From NCBI GenBank assembly GCA_027064405.1, contig JAMOPP010000091.1:1-11671 (forward strand): DNA of 11,671 bases, given 5' to 3'. The notes under the pieces were generated by a model, which saw nothing but the letters and a program-made list of their open reading frames with translations, made no database searches and was not told where the DNA came from. Positions 5,746 through 11,671 of this stretch are shown here, one piece after another. Within the stretch, counting starts at the first letter, position 1, and each line of letters starts with the position of its first letter. A program made the position numbers and the translations under genes. Source of the stretch: Desulfurellales bacterium. Its GTDB lineage: Bacteria; Campylobacterota_A; Desulfurellia; Desulfurellales; Hippeaceae.

Positions 5746-7534
5746 GTTTCAACTGTTGCAGTTTTTGATATATATGTTTTGCAATTTCAGCTGCGTTAGA
5801 GCTGTGTTCCCCATGCTCTACAAAAACTACAACTACAACTTTTGGATTATTTAAGGGGGCAAAGGATGCAAACCATGCATGCGGAAAATATTTTTTAGCT
5901 CTTTTTATGCTGATTTTTTTCTCTTTAAGTTTCTTCTTTATTGATTTATAAAAGTAACTTGATACAACCTGACTTGTTCCGGTTTTTCCGCATATATCGA
6001 GTCCTTCTATTTTTGCTCTTGCTCCGGTGCCGTATTTTCCGTTTACAACAAGCCATAAGGCTTTTTTGATTTTATCGTAATATTTACTTTTAAAAACATA
6101 TTCCACTTTTTTCTGTTTGCCATTAATTAGTGTAGGTTTATAGCCTATGCCGTTATTCGCTATCATATTAAAAGCTAAAGCAACCTGAAGAGGTGTGGAT
6201 AGAAAAAACCCCTGCCCTATTGATGTTGATATGGTATCTCCTACATACCAGCTTGTTTTTAATTTCCTATATTTCCATATTTTTGAAGGAAGATTGCCCT
6301 TAGCACAATAATCAAACAATTTCGGTCTTCGTCCAAATCCAAATTGAGACAAGTAAAGGCGTAATTTATCTATGCCAAGTTTCATTCCAAGTTGATAAAA
6401 AAATACATCGGAAGAACTTTCTATAGCCCTTTGAAGATTTATTTTTCCAAAACCTCCGGGTTTCCAGTCTCTGTATAGATTTTTCCCTATTTGAATTGAG
6501 TATGGACATTCAACAACAGTATCCGGCTTGATAATTCCTTCTTTCAAAGCGGATAAAGCAACAAACGGCTTAATTAAAGAACCCGGGGGATAGGAACCTT
6601 GAAGCGACATATCAAAAAGATTCATCTTATTTTTTTTCTTAAGCATATTCCACACCTTTGAGCTCATACCGTTAATAAAATAGTTAGGATTAAAGGATTT
6701 TGAATTAGCAATACCCAATATATGTCCGTCCGTTTTCATTACAATTATAGAACCCTGTAAATTGTTTTTCTTAAAAATATTATAAATATAAGACTGAAGA
6801 CGCGAATCTATACTAAGTGTGATATCTTTACCCTTTTTTGGAGGTATTTTAGATAAAACTTTAACCACCTCTCCGTTGGATTTTGCTTCAATCTCTTTAT
6901 ATCCCCATTCTCCGCGGAGCAGATCATTATATTTTTTCTCTATACCCTTTCTTCCAATCAATTCATCTATATGATATCTGTAATTTTTCAAAAAATCTTG
7001 CTTGGAAACCTCGCTTAGATAACCTACAATATTTGCATATTCGACGGCATTGTTCGGATATACCCTTTTTGGCGTTACCTCAATATTAATCAGAGATTTA
7101 AGAGATTCACTATTTAAAAGATTATAAACTTCCCTTCTTGATATACTTGACTTTAATAGTATTGACTGATTATACAAAGCCAGATGCATTTTAGATTTAA
7201 TATATTTTTCTTTTAATTTTAAGATTAACGACAAAGTTTTTATATCTCTTTCTTTTACCTTTTTGCTCTTTAGTAAAAAAACTGAAAAAGTAGGCGTATT
7301 TTTAGCATAGATTGCTCCGTCTTTAGTCTTTATATAGCCCCTTGCAGGGATTAAATCTATCAATCTTATGTAATTCCTCTTTGCAGATGATAAAAAATAT
7401 TGATATTTCACAACCTGTAGATAGACAAGACGCAAAATAATAATTAATACGGACATTACTATGAGAATATATAGATATTTCAGATTGTTTATAAAATCTT
7501 GAGAGTTATATATATACCTATCTCTTTTAGACAT
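5738..7534 (-). CDS. mrdA: Penicillin-binding protein 2, elongasome peptidoglycan transpeptidase (class B)
   Basis: PBP2 cross-links peptidoglycan during cell elongation; it is anchored in the inner membrane and works in the periplasm with RodA and MreBCD. The 598 residues are within the family range. A single membrane anchor lies at about 19-41, followed by the dimerisation region with PARGYIKTKDG and GRKGIEKKYNDLLRG. In the transpeptidase domain are the active-site SLIK in YPPGSLIKP (Ser319, Lys322), the SSD motif (374-376) and KTGTS (Lys517). The SxD form of the second motif is normal for this family. The start ATG overlaps the mreD stop by 8 nt (ATGTCTAA), and the nearest purine-rich run is too close to serve as a standard ribosome site. 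Translation probably depends on termination of mreD. It is the last gene of its operon; rodA, often found next to it, is absent. Confidence 0.94.
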   Translation of the reverse strand: MSKRDRYIYNSQDFINNLKYLYILIVMSVLIIILRLVYLQVVKYQYFLSSAKRNYIRLIDLIPARGYIKTKDGAIYAKNTPTFSVFLLKSKKVKERDIKTLSLILKLKEKYIKSKMHLALYNQSILLKSSISRREVYNLLNSESLKSLINIEVTPKRVYPNNAVEYANIVGYLSEVSKQDFLKNYRYHIDELIGRKGIEKKYNDLLRGEWGYKEIEAKSNGEVVKVLSKIPPKKGKDITLSIDSRLQSYIYNIFKKNNLQGSIIVMKTDGHILGIANSKSFNPNYFINGMSSKVWNMLKKKNKMNLFDMSLQGSYPPGSLIKPFVALSALKEGIIKPDTVVECPYSIQIGKNLYRDWKPGGFGKINLQRAIESSSDVFFYQLGMKLGIDKLRLYLSQFGFGRRPKLFDYCAKGNLPSKIWKYRKLKTSWYVGDTISTSIGQGFFLSTPLQVALAFNMIANNGIGYKPTLINGKQKKVEYVFKSKYYDKIKKALWLVVNGKYGTGARAKIEGLDICGKTGTSQVVSSYFYKSIKKKLKEKKISIKRAKKYFPHAWFASFAPLNNPKVVVVVFVEHGEHSSNAAEIAKHIYQKLQQLKLI

Positions 7535-7988
7535 ACTCTTTTTTATGCATAAAAAGTTTAAAAATAAGATTTAATAAAAGATAGAAAAGATAAATAAATA
7601 TAAATAAAAACAGAATTAAGGCAAAAGGTATCATTTGAAGTAAAGAAATATATGTTATATAAATCAGTATAAATGCGGTAAATATGATGCCTTTGGGAAT
7701 ACGATATTTCTTGCTAAGATACCCTATAATAAAAATTGCAGATGGAAAAAGAGCACTAAATACAAATATTTTATTCATCATTACTATATCCGACAAGAAA
7801 CCATACAAAAATGCAAGATGCATACCGTATTTATCATCAAAAAAACCATAAGACAATACAGATACAAAAAACAGAAATGGCAGTATGTAAGGGGTTATAT
7901 ATACAAAGTTAATAATCTCGGAAAACATAGAACTTATAACGAAAATTATAAAAATATTAACTATAAAAATCACTGCTTTTTTTTGCAT
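7527..7988 (-). CDS. mreD: Rod shape-determining membrane protein MreD
   Basis: MreD is a small polytopic inner-membrane component of the elongasome that, with MreC, activates the PBP2-RodA synthase. The 153-residue product is almost entirely hydrophobic, with about five to six membrane segments separated by short basic or charged turns such as KKYRIPKG. The YGFLSDIVMMNK stretch resembles the conserved G-x-x-x-D helix of MreD. The sequence is weakly conserved in this family, so position counts strongly: it sits exactly between mreC and mrdA. The ATG at 7988 overlaps the end of mreC by 19 nt, and its stop overlaps the mrdA start by 8 nt. Both suggest translational coupling through the operon. 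Confidence 0.9.
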   Translation of the reverse strand: MQKKAVIFIVNIFIIFVISSMFSEIINFVYITPYILPFLFFVSVLSYGFFDDKYGMHLAFLYGFLSDIVMMNKIFVFSALFPSAIFIIGYLSKKYRIPKGIIFTAFILIYITYISLLQMIPFALILFLFIFIYLFYLLLNLIFKLFMHKKEYV

Positions 7989-8740
7989 ATCACAAACATA
8001 TCGTAACTGTTAAAAAAACCTTTATCTACATCTATGTAGGCTACCTTGTAGTATGAATTTACCATTTTTACCTTATTCACACGCCCTATAAAAATATTTT
8101 TAGGATAAATTCCAAATTCTCCACTGGTATATACAGGCGAACCTGCATCAATACTAACATTAGGGTCTAAAAATTCGGCTTTCGGCTTATACATATCACC
8201 AATAAGCAACGCCCTGTATGTAGCATTATCCGATTTTATGTATACATCAACCACAAAATCACTATTAAAAACAGTTTTTGCAAGATAAAAATCCCGCTGT
8301 TTTTTTTCAATAGAGCCAATCAAATTCAAATTGTCAGACAGTATAAAACAATTATTCCTATCTAAATTTAATTTCTTATTAGGCTTTAAAACTATATAGC
8401 TAATCTGCAGATTACTCTTAAATCCAAACTTAGATTTTATAAGCTTATAACCTGCAAGTTTTTTATTTTTAACCGATTTTTCGTTGCATAAATATCCACT
8501 TTTAATTTTTAGTGTGGCAACCTCTTTTTTCAAAAGCCTATTTTCTTCTTCAACTCCAACAAGCATAAGGTAGCGCGAAACACCATCCTTAATGCCTATT
8601 AAAACATTGTTCACGGGTGAACTTACCGCCACCGCATAATTTAAAACGGTTCTATTTACCTCTTTCACAACAAAATTATATGTATATGAAAAAAAACTCA
8701 AAAAAACGGCGGCTATTATATAAAAAACAACAAATTTCAT
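7970..8740 (-). CDS. mreC: Cell shape-determining protein MreC
   Basis: MreC is a bitopic inner-membrane protein whose periplasmic part forms filaments and activates PBP2 in the elongasome. The 256-residue product has an N-terminal membrane anchor (about 3-24, FVVFYIIAAVFLSFFSYTY). A coiled-coil segment around EEENRLLKKEVATLK follows, then a beta-rich domain with the MreC signature-like SPVYTSGEFGIYPKNIFIGRV. Length is slightly short of the usual 270-370 but has all expected regions. The ATG at 8740 is 3 nt after the mreB stop, with GGA about seven bases upstream inside the mreB end. Its 3' end overlaps mreD by 19 nt and contains a run of eight A. Two cysteines occur in the periplasmic part (within LCNEK and NNCFIL) and one near the C-terminus. 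Confidence 0.93.
   Translation of the reverse strand: MKFVVFYIIAAVFLSFFSYTYNFVVKEVNRTVLNYAVAVSSPVNNVLIGIKDGVSRYLMLVGVEEENRLLKKEVATLKIKSGYLCNEKSVKNKKLAGYKLIKSKFGFKSNLQISYIVLKPNKKLNLDRNNCFILSDNLNLIGSIEKKQRDFYLAKTVFNSDFVVDVYIKSDNATYRALLIGDMYKPKAEFLDPNVSIDAGSPVYTSGEFGIYPKNIFIGRVNKVKMVNSYYKVAYIDVDKGFFNSYDMFVICKKKQ
7976..7982 (-). other. In-frame A-AAA-AAG slippery heptamer at the mreC/mreD overlap
   Basis: On the minus strand a run of eight A followed by G lies in the last codons of mreC. Its last seven bases read A-AAA-AAG in the mreC zero frame, the dnaX-type slippery heptamer. The mreC stop TGA follows one codon later. A slip of -1 would put ribosomes into the mreD frame and give an MreC-MreD fusion. 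The pattern is directly visible; any frameshifting is inference. Topology argues against a useful fusion, since MreC ends in the periplasm and MreD should start in the cytoplasm. Confidence 0.35.
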
Positions 8741-8743
8741 AAA

Positions 8744-9787
8744 CTATTCCATTACAATTTCTCCAAGAAGGTCAATATTGTCAAGAATCATACCGACGCC
8801 ATTAACAACCGCAAAAAGCGCATCATCATAAATAGCAACACGAAGACCGGTTTCTTTCTGAAGTAATTTATCAAGACCCTTAAGCAGTGCTCCGCCTCCC
8901 GTCAACATTATACCGTTATCAACTATGTCACTTGCAAGCTCAGGTGGCGTTTTTTCCAAGGCATCTTTAACGGAAGAAGATATTATATTGACAGGTTCCT
9001 TCAAAGCCTCTCTAATTTCCAAAAGGGACATTTCAATAGAAGTTGGTACTCCCGTTATTAAATCTATACCCTTTATTGAAATTTTTTTTGAGTCCTCCTC
9101 TTCGTCTTCAAAGGCAAAAACGCTACCGTAATCTATCTTTATCTTTTCAGCGGTAGTTTCACCAACCAAAACACTGTATTTTTTCTTGATATAATTTACA
9201 ATTGCAGTATCCATTCTGTTTCCACCAACCCTTACAGAAACACTATGAACTATTCCGCCCAAGGATATAACGGCAACTTCAGTAGTTCCTCCTCCTATAT
9301 CCACAATCATACTTCCCATAGCATCCTGAACGGGTAAACCTGAGCCTATCGCAGCAGCCATAGGCTCTTCTACAAGATAAACCTGTCTTGCACCGGCATC
9401 AAGAGCAGACTCTTTTACAGCCTTTTTTTCAACCTGCGTAATACCATACGGTACGGCTATAATAATTCTCGGCTTAAAAATACTCGTTTTACTTTTGGAT
9501 TTTTTAATAAAATATCTAAGCATTCTTTCATTTACTTCAAAATCAGCTATGACACCGTCTTTTAACGGCTTAATCGCCTCTATGTTGCTCGGGGTTCTAC
9601 CTACCATCTCCTTCGCTTCTTTTCCGATACTCAAAACTTTTTTGCCACCCTTAGAATCCTTTTTAACAGCAACAACACTTGGTTCATTTAAAATAATACC
9701 TCTTCCCTTAACATACACAAGCGTATTAGCAGTTCCCAAATCAATAGCTAAATCACTTGAAAAATAACTCATAAAAGCCTTAAACAT
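8744..9787 (-). CDS. mreB: Actin-like cell-shape protein MreB
   Basis: MreB is the membrane-bound bacterial actin that directs elongasome movement and rod shape. From ATG at 9787 the product is 347 residues, a common family length. It opens with an amphipathic membrane-binding start (MFKAFMSYFS), then phosphate-1 loop DLGTANT (16-22), EEPMAAAIG (140-148), phosphate-2 loop DIGGGTTEVAV (163-173) and the adenosine-site GGGALLKGLD near the C-terminus. A GTG two codons upstream (9793) could also open the frame, but it would leave only two bases after AGTAGG. The ATG at 9787 places the purine run GTAGGCGG at a sensible distance and matches the usual register of the N-terminal helix. Nine bases separate it from the rel stop, and the ribosome site overlaps that stop, so the two genes are almost certainly cotranscribed. 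Confidence 0.96.
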   Translation of the reverse strand: MFKAFMSYFSSDLAIDLGTANTLVYVKGRGIILNEPSVVAVKKDSKGGKKVLSIGKEAKEMVGRTPSNIEAIKPLKDGVIADFEVNERMLRYFIKKSKSKTSIFKPRIIIAVPYGITQVEKKAVKESALDAGARQVYLVEEPMAAAIGSGLPVQDAMGSMIVDIGGGTTEVAVISLGGIVHSVSVRVGGNRMDTAIVNYIKKKYSVLVGETTAEKIKIDYGSVFAFEDEEEDSKKISIKGIDLITGVPTSIEMSLLEIREALKEPVNIISSSVKDALEKTPPELASDIVDNGIMLTGGGALLKGLDKLLQKETGLRVAIYDDALFAVVNGVGMILDNIDLLGEIVME

Positions 9788-9796
9788 AAACACCGC

Positions 9797-11671
9797 CTAC
9801 TTATAAGTTTTACTTCTATCTATTTTTAAAATATTCTCTTCTTTTTTTAAACTATCTATCAACCTATCTATTTCCGTCTTATCTTTTACCTCAAGTTGAA
9901 CTGAAATCAAAACCTTTTTCTCCTCTTCGTTAAGATATTTAATTTTAATGTCTTTAGTATTTATATGAAGTTTTGAAATTTTATCCGTTATTGTAGCTAA
10001 AACACCTATCTTATCCATAACCAAAATTTTTAAATTTACAGGAAGTCTTTTATCGCCATGCTCCCACTCTACATCTATGAGTCTATCCGAATCGTAGCCT
10101 ATTTTTTGTACATTTTCGCAATCAATCCTGTGTATAATGACGCCTCGCCCCTTCGTAACATAGCCTACAACATCATCTCCATAAACCGGATTGCAGCATT
10201 TTGCAAGCTTAAATACCACATTATCAATTCCATCAACATTTATTTTATATACACTTTCCTTCTCTACCGTTTTAACCTGTTTTTTTCTGTTTCCCGGATA
10301 CATCCTATCTATAACCGACGATGCGTGGACCTTTAAAAAACCTATCCTTTGAAACAATTCATCTTTTGTGTTGGCTCCAAAATAGTTCATAACGCTTTCA
10401 AAGTTCTCTTCTTTTAAAAACTCCTGCAAAGAATGATTCGCCCTCAGCAGCTCCCTTGCAAGCATCCCTTTACCTATTTCAGCAGCCTCTTTCTTTTCCC
10501 TTTCTCTAACTTTTTGCCTAATTTTACCTTTGGCTTTACTCGTTACTACGAAGCTAAGCCAATCTCTCGACGGCGTATGATTACTTCGAGTATGTATTTC
10601 AACTATATCTCCATTTGAGAGCTGAGTTCTTAACGGCACCATTTTTCCGTTTATTTTCGCACCAACGCAACTGTTCCCAACTTCTGTATGTATTGCATAA
10701 GCAAAATCAACAGGTGTTGAACCCCTCGGAAGAATTTTCAAATCCCCGGTTGGCGTAAACACATAAACCTCGCCCCTAAATAAATCCACCCTTACTGTAT
10801 TTAAAAATTCTCTCGGATCATTAACCTCTTTTTGCCATTTTAAAAGATGTCTAAGCCACAAAAACTGCTTATCGTATTTACTAATATAAACAGAGCCCTC
10901 TTTATATCTATAGTGCGCCGCAATTCCCTCTTCCGCTATTTCGTGCATTTTCTTCGTTCTTATTTGAATCTCTATAACAACATCGCTTGGTCCGAAAATT
11001 GTAGTGTGTAAAGATTGATACATATTCTGTTTTGGTATGGCAATATAATCTTTGAATCTACCCGGAAGAGGCTTGTAGTATTTATGTATTGTACCAAGAG
11101 CCGCATAACAATCCTTTTCACTCTCCGTAATTATTCTTAAAGCCATTAAATCGTATATACTTTCAAAGTCCACTTTGTTTCTCTTCATCTTGCTGTAAAT
11201 GCTGTATAGATGTTTAATTCTGCCGTGCACTTCACATTTTATGCCTGCTTCCTTCATATCCTGCTTTATTTTTGATTCTATAAAACTGATAATTTCAAGT
11301 TTTTTCTCTAAATCCCTTTCTACCTTTTTTTTCAGATTTTTATATTCTTCAGGGTGCAGGTATTTGAAGCTCAAATCTTCTAACTCGGACTTCACGGCAT
11401 ACATACCGAGCCTATGAGCTATCGGAGCATAAACATCCATAGTTTCACGAGCTATCCTAAGCTGCCTTTCCTTATTTAAGTAACATATAGTTCTCATATT
11501 ATGCAGTCTGTCGGCAAGTTTTATCAGGATAACCCTTAAATCTCTTGCCATGGCAACAATCATTTTACGAAAATTATCAGCCTGCTTCTCTTCTTTGCTT
11601 TTATACTCAATTTTGCCTATCTTCGTCAGTGAAACAACAAGGAATAGAACATCGCTACCGAATTCTTTTTC
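9797..11671 (-). CDS. relA/spoT: Bifunctional-type (p)ppGpp synthetase/hydrolase Rel/SpoT, partial (N-terminus beyond window)
   Basis: This long RelA-SpoT homologue makes and degrades (p)ppGpp, the stringent-response alarmone. Here 624 residues are visible; the frame is open to the right edge, so about 90-100 N-terminal residues are missing. The ATG at 11563 is internal, because the codons before it still match the family (SKEEKQADNFRKM). The remaining HD hydrolase part holds LADRLHNMRT with the catalytic Asp and Asn; its HDxxED motif lies outside the window. The synthetase domain carries RFKDYIAIPKQNMYQSLHTT and EIQIRTKKMHEIAEEGIAAHY. RFKD (11048-11059) is the RxKD form typical of bifunctional enzymes, unlike the ExDD of RelA-only synthetases. 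TGS (VYVFTPTGDLKILPRGSTPVDFAY), a Cys-Cys/His/Cys element (AKCCNP, IIHRIDC) and a C-terminal ACT domain follow. It leads directly into mreB. Confidence 0.95.
   Translation of the reverse strand, partial: EKEFGSDVLFLVVSLTKIGKIEYKSKEEKQADNFRKMIVAMARDLRVILIKLADRLHNMRTICYLNKERQLRIARETMDVYAPIAHRLGMYAVKSELEDLSFKYLHPEEYKNLKKKVERDLEKKLEIISFIESKIKQDMKEAGIKCEVHGRIKHLYSIYSKMKRNKVDFESIYDLMALRIITESEKDCYAALGTIHKYYKPLPGRFKDYIAIPKQNMYQSLHTTIFGPSDVVIEIQIRTKKMHEIAEEGIAAHYRYKEGSVYISKYDKQFLWLRHLLKWQKEVNDPREFLNTVRVDLFRGEVYVFTPTGDLKILPRGSTPVDFAYAIHTEVGNSCVGAKINGKMVPLRTQLSNGDIVEIHTRSNHTPSRDWLSFVVTSKAKGKIRQKVREREKKEAAEIGKGMLARELLRANHSLQEFLKEENFESVMNYFGANTKDELFQRIGFLKVHASSVIDRMYPGNRKKQVKTVEKESVYKINVDGIDNVVFKLAKCCNPVYGDDVVGYVTKGRGVIIHRIDCENVQKIGYDSDRLIDVEWEHGDKRLPVNLKILVMDKIGVLATITDKISKLHINTKDIKIKYLNEEEKKVLISVQLEVKDKTEIDRLIDSLKKEENILKIDRSKTYK

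Noticed and set aside
5751..5766. AACTG-TTG-CAGTT followed by TTT as an intrinsic terminator for the pil operon.
   Set aside because: The stem is only 5 bp with two G-C pairs, the loop is three bases and the T run is short, so it is too weak to call.
6407..6415. SSD instead of SxN as the second active-site motif of PBP2, suspected loss of a catalytic residue.
   Set aside because: An Asp in the third position of this motif is usual for the PBP2/MrdA family, so it is not anomalous.
9788..9793. GTG at 9793 as the start of mreB, giving 349 residues.
   Set aside because: It leaves only two bases after the AGTAGG ribosome-site candidate and adds two residues outside the family register; ATG at 9787 fits both better.
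11563..11671. ATG at 11563 as the true start of rel/spoT.
   Set aside because: The 36 codons upstream remain open and match the conserved HD-domain sequence before the DRLHN motif, so the gene continues beyond the window.

Overview
The window is AT-rich bacterial chromosomal DNA (roughly one third G+C by eye). It is densely packed with conserved housekeeping and envelope genes, and I see no mobile elements, CRISPR arrays, tRNA or rRNA. The protein set points to a rod-shaped Gram-negative anaerobe with type IV pili: TsaE, AroE, PilB/PilT/PilC, MreBCD, PBP2, a long Rel/SpoT enzyme and an edge fragment of a DUF134 (UPF0251) protein. A low-GC lineage such as Deferribacterota or Desulfurella/Hippea would fit. 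That placement is inference from gene content and composition, not a demonstrated assignment.

Layout. On the minus strand at the left edge (1-153) lies the N-terminal part of a DUF134 protein. Next comes a 325-nt AT-rich divergent intergenic region (154-478). It holds a 16-bp near-palindrome, two divergent TATAAT boxes and a start-less reading frame. From 479 to 5745 five plus-strand genes form a tight operon: tsaE, aroE, pilB, pilT, pilC. The last gene meets the opposite operon tail to tail, and the two stop regions overlap by 8 nt (5738-5745). From the right edge down to 5738 runs a minus-strand operon: rel/spoT (its N-terminus lies beyond the window), mreB, mreC, mreD, mrdA (PBP2). Its gaps and overlaps are 9 nt, 3 nt, a 19-nt overlap and an 8-nt overlap.

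How the genes work together. The plus operon joins two housekeeping enzymes (t6A tRNA modification and the shikimate pathway) to the motor core of a type IV pilus: extension ATPase, retraction ATPase and inner-membrane platform. Prepilin, secretin and PilMNOP genes are not here. The minus operon encodes the elongasome: MreB filament, MreC/MreD and the PBP2 transpeptidase. It places the (p)ppGpp synthetase/hydrolase directly upstream of mreB, which suggests co-expression of the stringent-response enzyme with the cell-elongation machinery. The partner glycosyltransferase gene rodA is not next to mrdA.

I see no clear undescribed system. The points most worth a second look are the Rel-MreBCD-PBP2 arrangement, the degenerate MshEN repeat of PilB, an in-frame A-AAA-AAG slippery heptamer in the mreC/mreD overlap, a hairpin around the pilT ribosome binding site, and the structured divergent promoter region.
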